Assembly (NCBI GenBank): GCA_027605045.1
Contig: JAQFWX010000007.1
Span: 1,550,001-1,614,000, forward strand
DNA length: 64,000 nt
Direction: 5' to 3'
From: Phallus indusiatus
Taxonomy: Eukaryota > Basidiomycota > Agaricomycetes > Phallales > Phallaceae
This document shows positions 33,715-45,439 of this stretch, one piece after another; position 1 is the first letter of the stretch, and the number at the start of each line of letters is the position of its first letter. Made by a program: the position numbers and the translations under genes. Under the pieces are notes generated by a model. The model was given only the letters and a program-made list of their open reading frames with translations, was not told the DNA's origin and did no database searches.

Positions 33715-33910
33715 TTTGTCTGGCGCGGTAAAGATTCCTGACATGGCAACTCGGCGCGATAAGGATTCCTGATATGGCAATTTAGCGCGGTACAGATTCC
33801 TTAAACAATCTTTGGCGCGCCTTTACCGCGAAAATTACTAAGTCCGGAATCCTTACTGCGCCTTTACCGCGCAAATTACTAAGTTAGGAATCTTTATCGC
33901 GCCTGACTAA
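33715..33910. repeat. Cluster of GCGC-flanked direct and inverted repeats
   Basis: Five or more units of the type GGCGCGGTAAAGATTCCTGA and its reverse complement occur within about 190 bp: three forward (near 33722, 33752 and 33785), then three reversed (near 33820, 33848 and 33883, for example TAGGAATCTTTATCGCGCC). Units are spaced by ATGGCAAxTxxGCGCG or AAATTACTAAGT. The block can fold into a large imperfect hairpin. It encodes nothing and its role is unknown. Confidence 0.75.
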
Positions 33911-34588
33911 ACATGACTTTTCCGCTTGAAACACTGCTTTCACTCTTTGAAATGAGTTCCATAGTATTATAAAATTTGCTGTTCATTTATATCTGATGTT
34001 TTATCAAACCCCACAAAGCAAGTGCTTATCCTACAGTAAGTTTTTTTCACTTCGCGCCAATGTCGCGGCTGCGCGGTGAACTCGCGCGTCAAATTCTCAT
34101 GGCCCGTGTGTGACAAGGTCAGTAGCAATTGCACCGTCTCCAGTAAATTGCTGACCACATTGTGCCGCTGTTTCTTTTGTCAACAAACATGCAGTAAAAT
34201 ATTCGACATTTAAACCCTCATAAATTCTTGACGTTGATTGTTTACTCTCTAGCCCACTTTACAATAATTGGCACAGACTTCGCCTTTCGAAATCAGGCTT
34301 GCACATGTGTGCCTATGCTATTCATGGTCCCGCCCCCTGCTCTGTGGTGGTTTAGGTCTTGAGATGTATGTTTTTTACAGTTCAAATCATCTCTATTGCG
34401 AACTAAAATTTGTAGATCATTTGATAATATTCACGCACACTCGTGTCCTTCACTTTACAGTTACTTTCTCAAGTGATATAAAAGTCTTTCTCCTAACAAC
34501 ATTTTTCTATTTGCTATATTAATTGCTTTTCATTCAGAAATAATAACGCACTATTGACCTCACTATATTCCCGCCATCGCCTAAATCC
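33911..34588. other. No gene seen
   Basis: Unique-looking DNA between the repeat cluster and the MYND pseudogene. Confidence 0.5.
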
Positions 34589-37330
34589 ATGTCGCGTTTC
34601 ACAACCTATAGTAAGCCATTAAATATATCAACAATCGTAACTTCCACCAATATGATTGTTATGCAGTGCTTCCCTCATCGAGTTTATCAATGCCAACGGA
34701 TTGTGTGCCTCCATCTAGTTCCGGCATTTGTCTGTCTCGGTCAAACAATTATCGTAAACCATTATCTGCTTTGCCGGATGCTGATCCTTACCTCATAAAC
34801 TACCGACCCAGTTTTACGGACTCCTCACGCCCTCTTCATCCAATGCTTCGCATTCCAACTCGAATACACCCATAGGGCCTCCTATTCACGATCTTCGGCA
34901 ACCATTTGACTGCACTGCAGCTTATAGGTTCAGTCTTGCCTTACAATGTATTGTCAATATCGGTGTTAGGAGTTCAGAGCCTATTCAAGTCTGAGTCGTC
35001 CAAGCTGGCACTTTAGATGTCGTTGGTTGCATCCTTGAAGCTTGGTAACTAGTCATGGGTTCGCGATTCTTCTCAGCTCAAGTGCAAGTAGTCTCCCGAG
35101 GGAGAGTCGGGAAGTTAGGCATGCCAGGCGGGTGGCTCTAGTAGCTCAGGAAGAGGCCAGACATGTAATGCCTATCTCCCTGTCATTACCGCCGTTACCC
35201 CGTGGGAGCACCTGGTTGGATGATGAAGTTCCGAACACTGCTCATCCCCTTCCGATTTTTCCGCAACGAACGATTTCAGTCAGACCTCCTGATACTAGAG
35301 TACCTAATGAACCGAATTCAGCAGGCAACTCGCGCTCTCGTAGCAATGATTCAACTCCTCTCCGTAATATCAGACCTTCGTCCGTGGCTAACGACAACGC
35401 CGCCACCTCTGCCGATGAACAAACCTGTGCTGGACGATCTACCTCGAATGGCTGCACAGATACTGAAGCAGAAAATGACGCCGATGTTGAAAAAGAAGAT
35501 GCAGACCGTAATGATGTTTCTCAGTCTGCATCTATCGTACAGCCTCCACCTCAGGTAGATGTTGGTATGACTATTCTAGAACCTGGGTTTGGTCTGAATA
35601 TGGACCTCCTGATGGGTGTCAGAGTTGGGGTTGGGGTTGGTATTGGTGTAAATGTCGATCCTGAAGGAATTGCCACGGACATCAATGGTAGAGAGTTGAG
35701 GATTGGCGCAAGGGAATTGGTACTACGGCAACAGCAACAGTTGGAACAACCGCAAGGTCGGGAACGCGATCGTGAACACGAACGACCATTAGAACAATCC
35801 GAAGATCCTACATCGCGAGCACAATTAACTGCTTTACCGGATGCCGGTCCTCATCTCATACCCCCAAGACAACCTACCATCGCCAACCTTCATCAGCGTA
35901 CCCACATCAATCCTACCTAGAGACCGTTTATTCCTCCGCCACACTCACGAGCACACATGAACATGATTCCAGGCATTCCCACATCGCATACGTCATTATC
36001 TATGGCCCGACATGACGCAGGGCCTTATAAGGAAGAAGACGTCTTATTATCATTGCAGTTATTGGCCTATTAAAGCAAATACCCTCATGTTAGGCAGGCG
36101 TTCTATAAACCACAAAAGGTCTTCAACCCTGTTCTCAAAGTGAGTGTTTGTTATTCTGCTTAGATTCTACTTTTGACTGTTTGATTAGACAATGCAACCC
36201 AATGCTAGTGCCGCTCCGCCACATACTAAAGGATCCGAGTCGGTAGCGACCCTGCCTAATGCGAGCTTCTTCAGAACCTTCACCGGGAGAAAAGACAAAA
36301 GGCCTGCTAGTGCAAATGCCCCCACAGGACAATCGGATCCACTTTCTACAGACGATCCGAATGCACCTCAGCTATTCCATCCCCCCTAAGATCTACACCG
36401 TCTCTTTTACAGTCAACCAACAGTTTCTCGCTGGTTGAGCGTTTCACCAACCATCCGCCTCTGAGTCGCATCTACCTAATCCTCCACCCGTACTTTTTCA
36501 CAAAATTCAATATTGGGCTGGCGTTGTTATGCGAAATGCATGTCGGAAAAACGATTCCCGGGGCGGTATCCGGCAGTGTGCCAATGTCCAATGTGGCAAA
36601 TGCGAGAAGTTCAAAATGTCGACGATGTAGGAAGGCAAAGTATTGTGGAAAATGTTGTGTCAAGGAAGAGGGGCCGGATGGAATCAATATTTCAGTTATT
36701 GGTATACCTGTTCTGTCCGTTGGTGCGGGTCAACGAGAACGAGAAAGAGAAAGAGAGCGAGAGAGATGAAGCACGAAACGTCCTTGATCCCACTGCAACT
36801 GCCAATCTCACCCTTCTCGGTCAAATGCGGCGCGGCGGCCTAGGGGGTCCAGTATTGGACATATTGCCATCCCATACCGGAGAATTAGGTGCCACCACTG
36901 CAAGTGAAGTTTTCTATACACCCACTCAAACCCGATCCGATGGAGCCGATGTAACAATGCAATGAGAAAGGGCGTACCCAGTCATGTCGACGTCGCCACC
37001 ATCCACTAGCGGCCGAGTATCCTCTCAATCAGAAGCTTCTACGTCTTCTCAGACGAATAGACGGTCAGATAACATTTCTCTGCAACTGCACCATTCCGAT
37101 GCGACGGCGACAAGTGCACAAGCTAGGAATGCTACAGCCGAGGCAATCGATATGATGTAGGTATTTCATGCGCCGTACTTAAATCTGTGTGCTCAAACTG
37201 GTGATTTCAGTGCTTTAACTGATGACCACACCTCAATAACGGAGATCGTTAAATTCTTAATTACTACTATTGGGCTTGTTGTCGAAAGCGTAGGACTTTC
37301 TTCCGTCGCTGGGGATGCGGCTTGTTAAAT
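34589..37330 (+). pseudogene. Decayed MYND-type zinc-finger gene
   Basis: No long intact gene is present, but coding-like stretches line up on the plus strand. They are 34589-34875, 35042-35920 (292 codons, rich in Ser/Asn/Gln and acidic residues), 36192-36389 and 36513-36965. Near 36570-36665 two frames together show CANVQCGKCEKF and then KCRRCRKAKYCGKCCVKEEG, the Cys pattern of a MYND zinc finger (protein-protein contact), split by a frameshift. A phrase is repeated in the first two parts (ALPDADPYLI and ALPDAGPHLIPPRQ), suggesting internal duplication. The later part includes DDHTSITEIVKFLITTIGLV near 37220-37280. The order and frame breaks support a pseudogene; the exact extent is uncertain. 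Confidence 0.5.
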
Positions 37331-37689
37331 CATTTTGTATATTTTAGACCCGTCTGCAACGCCTCTCAGTTTACTAGCTTGTACTGGTTCCGAGGGTGAT
37401 GAACGGCGCGCAAGAAGTCCATCCCACCATCCGAACAAAAAGTCTCTTGCAATAAGTTTGAACCACGGTGTGAAAGAATTTTCTGAACGAAATAAATATC
37501 AGAGGAGGGAAGAATGTGGGTCGCAGAATTGTTTCATACGGGGATCGTTAAACATGGCTTGTAGTTTGTAATCTCGTATTTCGTTCGAATTCGGAGTAAC
37601 GTTTACATCCGCTGTGATGAATAGGATGTAGTCGACTGTAATTATATACGAATGACATCATAAGAATGGACCCAAGACGATGATAATAT
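37331..37689. other. No supported gene
   Basis: A 78-codon plus ORF (37335-37571) has no recognised domain. Confidence 0.4.
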
Positions 37690-38330
<641 letters not shown>

Positions 38331-39176
38331 TCCGACGCTCATTTTGTCAGCTTTACTTCCGTAGCTATAGTCAGTTGAAAGAGACTTCAGAACATCAATA
38401 TCGTCCAAGACGGAGACACTGGATTATGCATCGATGGCGCGGGAAACAGCTTCACCTCCCACTTTACCTGAAGTGAAGCGTGGATATTTTTACGGCTGGG
38501 TGTTGGGTTTGCAGGGGGAGCTTCAGTTTTGGGTTCCAGAAAAAATGAGACGGGGGTTCTGGTTTTCATACACAACGCATACGCCATATCGAAACATTAC
38601 GAAACTAAATTTCACAAATTTCATACATGGTTCTGATTGGACAAAATGTCAATCCAAAAATAACTAAAGCTCAAAATCGAATTCTCAATGCATGTATTTC
38701 GTATAAGAAATCGAATATAGTTGGTATTTCCAGCATTTAAGACTTCCACGCGAGATACTTGAACGTCTTCAACTTGAAAGTTGAAGAAGCAGATTATAAT
38801 AAATAATGTTCTGGGAGTTCATGGGCCAGAAAACACGACATAAACGCGAAATCTCAGTCATAAAGTGATTCCTAAGACGAGTATAAACATCGGGACGTGT
38901 TTGAAGTCGAATCATATCACAGTATCCGCCAAAGTGTTCGGCGTTCACCGGACGAGCGCGCACACCAACGTTCAGCGCATGACACGATGATGGCTGCACT
39001 CAAGTAACACAGTACACACGCGCCCTCAAACAGTCTCAACTGGGAGTGTTGTCATCGTTTCAAATATTAAGGGATAAACAGCTATCTAAAAACTTAAGGA
39101 ATATCCTCTAACGTCGAGAGATACCACTATTTTGCCCCAAGACGGGTGCTTTAGACCCACCCCCTTATATCCCCCC
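38331..39176. other. No supported gene
   Basis: Intergenic, with only short ORFs (38387-38587, 38434-38667 and 38769-38999) of no recognisable content. Confidence 0.5.
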
Positions 39177-40620
39177 TCAAAATATCCTCAAAACGGTTTC
39201 AAGTTGCTCTCCTACTACTCGGTTCTCTTCAGGTGTTCCGACTGTAACACGAAGGCATCCTTCGCAGCCTAGTTGATCGCCACGGTAACGTACAACAATA
39301 CCTTTGTGTTCCGCAAGTTCTTTGTATACCTGAAGAAGCCACACCGACAGATGTTATACTTATTTCGACCTATAGAAGTAAACCCACCTTGATAGCTCTC
39401 TCGCAACTAGCCTTCTCAGAGCCTTTTTCCAACACAGGGACTAGCACAAAATTCGCGTGATTACCACCCAGAGGTTTGCCCAGTCCTAACCCTAGCTTGG
39501 CTAGTCGTGCAAATTCAAGTATGAGATCCTCTCGCTCTTTGTTCAATGTCTTTACTGTCTGGCGCATTGCCTCTATCGAAGAAGGTGATAGGGCCTCTAG
39601 TGCTAGTATAGAGGAGGGTGTAGATACGTTATAGGGAGCTTTCGTATTTGAAAGCATTTGAATCAAGGGGGATTGCGCAAGAGCTATTCCAAGTCTTTTT
39701 GAAACAACAGAGTTGTCAGTGCAAATATGTGGGTGAAATCATACAGAGCATACCGAATAGCAGCCAGTCCGAAACTCTTGCTTAACGTTTGCATGACGCA
39801 TATATTGGCATAGTCGTGTACCAGTCGCGCTGCGCTAACGTCTGCGCTACCGTCACCATATGGATCCGCAAAGTCGATATAAGCTTCGTCGATAACTACG
39901 ATTCCTTTGAAATCAGTGTATTCTAGTAATTGTCGTATATCCGAGATAGGTATGAGCGTTCCTGTCGGATTACCGGGGGAACAAAGAAAGATGAGTTTGA
40001 TGGATGGGTCGGCTCTGACAGCACGCTTAATCTAGGTAGAAATAATCGCATTGGTTAAGTCTGGTACCTTGAATGGATAAAAAACGGAAACTGACGGAAT
40101 CGATATCCAGCTGAAATTGCTCTTCGCCTCTGGGTCCCCTATTTACAAGTGGAACTTTGACTAGCCCGATATCGTTGACATGTGCACATACAGCATACAT
40201 GCCATACGTTGGCGGGGTAATAAGAATTTTCTCCTTGGCGGGTACGCAACAAATCCGCATCAACAAGTCAATGACCTCGTCGGATCCGACTCCTAAGAAG
40301 ACGTTGGACGGAGAAGGGAGGCGGCGCATTTTGGTAATGCGAGATTTGATCTCTGTCTGCGCGGGGTCGGGATATCTGTGCAGGTCTAGTGAGGTGAATA
40401 ATGAGATCTGCGACGATGAGGAGCCGTTGGTCTTGGACGAATTGCTGCTTTGCTCGCCAAATTGCCCAGACTTCAATACGTGACCCATCGCGTTCTCATT
40501 CGCATCTAACAATATTCCAGATTGATAATCATCTCGTGCACAGCGATATGGTGTTAAAGAGAGAATGTTTGGCCGGATGACTTTTTCAATGTCAAAGTGC
40601 GGTGGGTACGTCGCCTTCAT
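39177..40620 (-). CDS. HIS5: Histidinol-phosphate aminotransferase
   Basis: A PLP enzyme of fold type I that converts imidazole-acetol phosphate to histidinol phosphate in histidine synthesis, in the cytosol. I read four exons: 40620-40096, 40031-39754, 39694-39388 and 39329-39177. The start is MKATYPPHFDIEKVIRPNIL; then LLDANENAMG (substrate loop), VFLGVGSDEVIDLLMRICCV (cofactor phosphate region), LIFLCSPGNPTGTLIP, VVIDEAYIDF and TLSKSFGLAAIR, where the Lys of SKSFG binds PLP. The end is RYRGDQLGCEGCLRVTVGTP, then VLRIF. Introns are 52-65 bp with GT-AG ends, and all conserved blocks are in frame, so it looks functional. An extra Ser/Asn stretch (EQSSNSSKTNGSSSSQ) sits near residue 60. A damaged second copy lies at 62545-63078. 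Confidence 0.93.
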
Positions 40621-41124
40621 CGTTGGTGTTATGTCAGCCTAGTAAGCGGCTGACTGCCCATCTGGAAGACCTTGTATGTGCTTTGTACGCAAGACTAAGA
40701 TGCAATAGGCTTTTGCTTCGTTTCTGTTTTATTTTTATCTAAATATGAGTATTGTTATTAACCAAAGCTAAACTGGCAATTTAGTATTGGCAAGTAAAAA
40801 ACTAAGCCTAATGCAACGACATCTATCCAGGATACACTCGTATAACCGCCAATGTCAGTAGTGGTTATTGTTCGTGGTCTTGCCTGAAGTCATCCTCGCA
40901 ATCTTATCCTTGCTTAACCTTTTTGCGCGCGCAAATATTCCTACTTCTTTATCGCGAATGAAATTGACTATAAGCATTGGCCAGCTTGGATGAGATGCTA
41001 GGGACTTATAAAACTCTGATACGAGTTCGTGTAGGAGTCGTGGTGTTCGCCGTGGTGGCCAACCTACAATCCCAACCCATTGAACTGATTTCTGAAATGC
41101 TCATTTCAAATGAGACAACCCACA
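40621..41124. other. HIS5 upstream region
   Basis: Noncoding sequence that is conserved in the duplicate at 63079-63616, including TTTTTGCGCGCGCAAATATT. The block probably holds the HIS5 promoter. Confidence 0.5.
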
Positions 41125-41731
41125 TTATAAGCCAAGATATTGAGCGGTCCGTAATATGAATATGTTTCTTGTTCTAATCCATCCCAAAGGTAATATGTTC
41201 CGCAATAAAATGACCAGCAAGGGGATGCAAGCTCTCAGAAAAGAAACTAGACATGATGGAGTAATCCAAAGGTCGTAGTCCGAAGAGGGTATAAATTGCA
41301 AAGTCGAAGGAGTTGGACAGCAATGTTGATGAAATGCCAGTGGTTTACATAAACGCTGAGATCTCATCAAGCCTGGGCGAAGAGCGTAGAAGTGTATCTG
41401 AAACGTGCTACAAGCCACGTAATTGGCTTTTTATAAGAGAGTTAGAAACTGGAGTTAGCCAAAGTGTTGAACCTAGCTGGATGGTGATAACCACATAAAC
41501 GACGTATTTGGTGAGAGGTTCGTGTGCCAGTTCAGCTTGGTTACCTAGAATAGAAGGCCTAAAAGCTGTATTCGTTGTAATATCTTTGGGATCGGCGTTA
41601 TGACCGAAATTCTGGTGGAAATTATACCAAGTTAGCAGTGATCTAGTGATCTCTTCCTCAAAGGTCTGATAGAAAATGAAAAAAAAAGCTGACTTCGAAT
41701 AACATATTCTATTGCAGTCATAATATCTCAA
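41125..41731 (-). pseudogene. Sphingolipid delta-4 desaturase fragment, copy 1
   Basis: Upstream pieces read YNFHQNFGHNADPKD and then AELAHEPLTKYVVYVVITIQ, matching the N-terminal membrane entry of dihydroceramide desaturases (HEPLTKYVV). The next piece (41418 down) reads ACSTFQIHFYALRPGLMRSQ and is frameshifted afterwards, where copy 2 at 63617-63925 still reads GSLHPLAGHFIAEHYLW. The two central His boxes are absent and the sequence stops at AYNVG, just before the third box. It is therefore deleted inside and truncated at the end, with no activity. The family makes ceramide with a 4,5 double bond in the ER. Confidence 0.75.
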
Positions 41732-44497
41732 ATTTCGTCGCTATCAACAGCTTTCAAAAAATCAAAGTCAGCGCCCAAGTGCGCAGGCATAACGTGCTCT
41801 TTATACAAGGCCTCGTATCCTCTCACCGCTGATCTTTTTTTCCCACTGTTGTCTAATCTCTGGGTTCGCGCTTGGATCCACTCCTTTCCCCTTCTATCTA
41901 TTTCTTCCGGAGCAACCAGCATCTCGATAATACGATGAGGGACATCAATCCGTATCAAGTCGTTGGTTTTGACAAGTGCAAGTGGAGGTGGTGAGCCTCG
42001 AGAGCATCCTGTTGTGTTCTCCCCCATAGTACCTGCTTGGCGTCCTAAATACAATCCTCCGGCTTCAGGAGAAACATGTAAGACCACACTTCCAAATGCC
42101 GTCCCACTCATTCGCCCGTCAGAAATTCGCAACATGTCTTTAACACCCTGTTTACCAAGTTTCTTCGGGATAGGAATAAGCCCCGATTCTGGCATTCCTA
42201 GTCCTGCGTCTTTTTCGGTGTCCGATGAATCCATAACATTACCAGAGTCCCCACCTCCAACTAGCCCAATCCCTCTCAATATCATGATGCTGTTTTCATT
42301 CACGTCTAGGTTCGGGTCATCAACACGCATTACAAGGTCTTTGACACCATCGAAAACAATCGCTCTTCCTATAAATTCTCTGCTTATAAATTTCGAAGAT
42401 GCAGCTGATTGCTTGAGCACCGCTCCACAGGGTGCTATGTTTCCTTTCAGGACGACGAGTGACGACGAGGGGAAGACTGGATCTGTCAAAGGTCGGATCA
42501 AAGAGCTCGGGACTGATGGAGATTGAATAGGGACGGGCGTGGGTGGATATAAATCTAGCTCCTCGCCCAGCGTTCGGCCAGTTATCGTCATCGCGTCCAA
42601 ATGAAGTAATGGTTTGAGCACACGAAGGAGAGCCGGTAGTCCTCCTTCGTTGTAAAAACTGTTAGAAGAAGATAAAGACGTCAGTATGACATAACGTTTA
42701 CATTGTAATTTGATACCCACTCTTCCATATATCCCATTCCGGAGGGTTTCAAATCCAATAACAAAGGCGTTCGGCGACCTATTACATCTATATCCTTTAA
42801 GGTTATATCGATAGCGGGAACCCGACCGGCAATGGCAAGAAGGTGTATTATGGCGTTTGTAGAGCCTCCGAGAGCCTGAAGTACCCTTCAAATACCAAAC
42901 ATCAATCTCGCATACAGCCCGGGTAAAATGGACATTCCTTGGAGACATACGTTATAGCATTTTCGAAATTTATCCTTTTCAGCACGTCTCTTGGACGAAC
43001 GTTGGTTCCAACATTTGAATCGACACTAACGTTGAAGGCAGCGCTCGCCAATCCCGCAGCAATCCCGCCCACCTTTTCCGCCACTCTTAGTCTAGCTGCT
43101 GAAACGGCCGGTGGTGTTGATGACCCCAGTGGTGCCATTCCCAAGGCTTCAGCGAGGCATGCCATCGTCGAAGCGGTCCCCATTACACCGCAGGTCTAAT
43201 TTATGTTTTTAGCCAAAGGTTCCAGTATGTAAATATTACGCAAGCGTTATTCACACCAGGTCCGGGGACAAGAAGCTCATTCACCCTTCCCAGTTCTTCA
43301 ATGTCCATCTCCCCCGCGCGATAACTAGCCCAAAGGCGACGACAATCCGTACAGGCTCCCATGCGTATGCCTCTAAGAGAACTGTCCATGGTGACACGGG
43401 CTTCGGAATGGGCAGGAACATAGGTAGAAGTAAGCATCGGCCCTGTTACAAGCTAGTAAAAGGCACATAAATCCCGCAAACAGACACTACAGCAAACAGA
43501 GGAGTTTTCACCTGCACAGCGGGTTTATTGGCCGATATGGCACCCATTAACTCTGCTGGCACTGTCTTATCACAACCACCTATCACTGTTCATCCACATT
43601 CAACGAGGACGGAAGTTAAAGTGTTTGGTGCAGAAAAGAATTCGAATATGGCAAGACGGTTGAGGTCAATCAAATTCAGAATTCAGCATGAATGATTCAT
43701 TCCGGATACAGCGACAATTACTCACAAATAACACAGTCCATGGGTTGAGCACGGATCATTTCTTCTGCATCCATGGACATTAAACTACCCGGTGAGATGA
43801 AAAAAATCTCAATCAGGATATTTGCTGTAGAAAGGTTGTTCATAATGGTCTTACTTTCGCAGATACATGGATGTAGGGTAGGCAAACGATTCATGTAATG
43901 AAATTATTGGAAACTGAATTGGCTAAAATGGACAATTCAGTAAACTCGAAAAATAGGAAGCATAGTTGAACAGCATCTCTTCCCCAGAGTAGCTAAACTA
44001 TGGGAATAATTGCCTGATAATTGCTGCATATTTTCGCCCGGTATCTCTCCGGAGAAAGAAAGCACAATGAGAATCCTGTACTCACCAGTGCACCAGCTAG
44101 CAAGACTCCCCTTTTTGCTGCTTCAATAAGGGGCCCAGTATTTGCGTGGCATGGGTTATAACCCGAAGATGTGCTAGATGACAATCGTGTTTATACACTG
44201 AGGATTTATGATTATCGGGTTGGAACATGCGAAGGAACGTACTCAAGGATACCGACGATCGGTCTGTCAAGGGCATCATCGGTATCTGATTATTGTTATG
44301 AGCTGATTGAGTAGGAAGCAACAATATTCGGAAGGATGGAATGAGTCGACAAAGGAGACAATGACATACATCCGGCTCCCTTTATGAATGCCTTTCTCAA
44401 AAATAAAGCAAAATCCTGATCACCATAGGTTGTCAAGCCTGCACGAAGGCCGGTTGCTGAACCCGATGACGCTGAGGTCGATGGTGGTGTTGCCATC
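41728..44497 (-). CDS. IlvD/Edd family dehydratase (dihydroxy-acid or sugar-acid dehydratase)
   Basis: A multi-exon gene. Blocks in order are [20 protein letters not shown] and [20 protein letters not shown], then [147 protein letters not shown] and [20 protein letters not shown]. Cys in GGCDKT, in CTDC and before GVMGTAS fit the Fe-S ligands of the family. RMSGTAFG is more typical of the sugar-acid branch than of canonical Ilv3, so a role outside valine/isoleucine synthesis is possible. After HVSPEAGG comes a 20-residue in-frame stretch ([20 protein letters not shown]) that relatives lack; it may be an unspliced intron or an insertion. No fatal stop was seen. Confidence 0.8.
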
Positions 44498-45439
44498 AGT
44501 GGTGTATTTATGAATCCTAGGGAATTGAAGGTTTTCGACGTTCAAGGTCTCTTGGAAGACTTCAAGAAAGTATACTAGCAAAGCGGCAGGTGACCGTGGA
44601 AGCAAAAGATGATGCCTCCATGCCTGAGCGAGCCGGATACCAATGAGACGAGAACGAGTTAAGCCCCGATTTTTCACTTCTAAACTGGCTTTTGCTCTGG
44701 TTTTACGTGCATCAAAAGATTGTATTCACCTTTTTATCTCCTTTGTCGGAATCTCAGGCGTGTAGAAACCTGTCTCTGTGCATCTCACTAAGAAAGCATG
44801 GAATACTGACACAAATGTCTTCAGAGTGGCCTTGAGAGTTTAACCGTTTATAATAGCAGTTTGCACGAAGGGGCGGTTGGAAGAGGTTGAAACCGAAGAA
44901 GAAACAAGCCTGGGGGTCACCGGTCACCGGTCAACTTGTCAAGGACGGAGTCAACCGTCATTCACCCATGTTTTCTGTGACTGTCCCAATACATAGTATT
45001 AGATTACGTTCTTTGTCAAAACATTTTAACGATACGTGCATTTGAAAGCGGGAGACCGATCTGAGAGTGGAGGCCCGAGACACGAGTTTTCAGCGCACGG
45101 TTTCATTTCATTTAATCTATTAATGTTTCCGCATAGCAACGACAGTCACTCCAATATCTCAATATTGTGATATTTGAATCGGATTGTTACACGTGTGTTC
45201 AGCGAAGTGGTATATATTCACGGAGGCCCATGATGCATGAACGTCGAACAGTCTTGCTGGTACATACGTGTGACACAGGTGTGACTAGTTAATTCATCGG
45301 CCGGTCACCATCAAGGATCCATTGCATTAATTGTTTGGGCTGATTCTACTTAACGCTTGTTTTTCTCCTTCCTCCCTTTCCGTTCCTTCTTTTACTAACG
45401 GTTTTTCACCTCTTGACAGTCATTTGAAACTCGAAAGCC
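44498..45439. promoter_or_regulatory. Divergent promoter region between dehydratase and chitinase
   Basis: About 940 bp between two head-to-head genes. It contains a tandem GGTCACCGGTCACCGGTCAAC (44917-44937) followed by AGTCAACCGTCA, and another CCGGTCACC at 45301-45309, possible factor-binding sites. GTATATATTC at 45210-45219 could be a TATA box for the chitinase. These are inferences from sequence only. Confidence 0.45.

Noticed and set aside
33715..33910. CRISPR-like array
   Set aside because: Units alternate in orientation, spacing is irregular and the host is a eukaryote.
41963..42526. 187-codon plus-strand ORF inside the dehydratase
   Set aside because: It is the antisense of a conserved IlvD exon; no domain or splice support.
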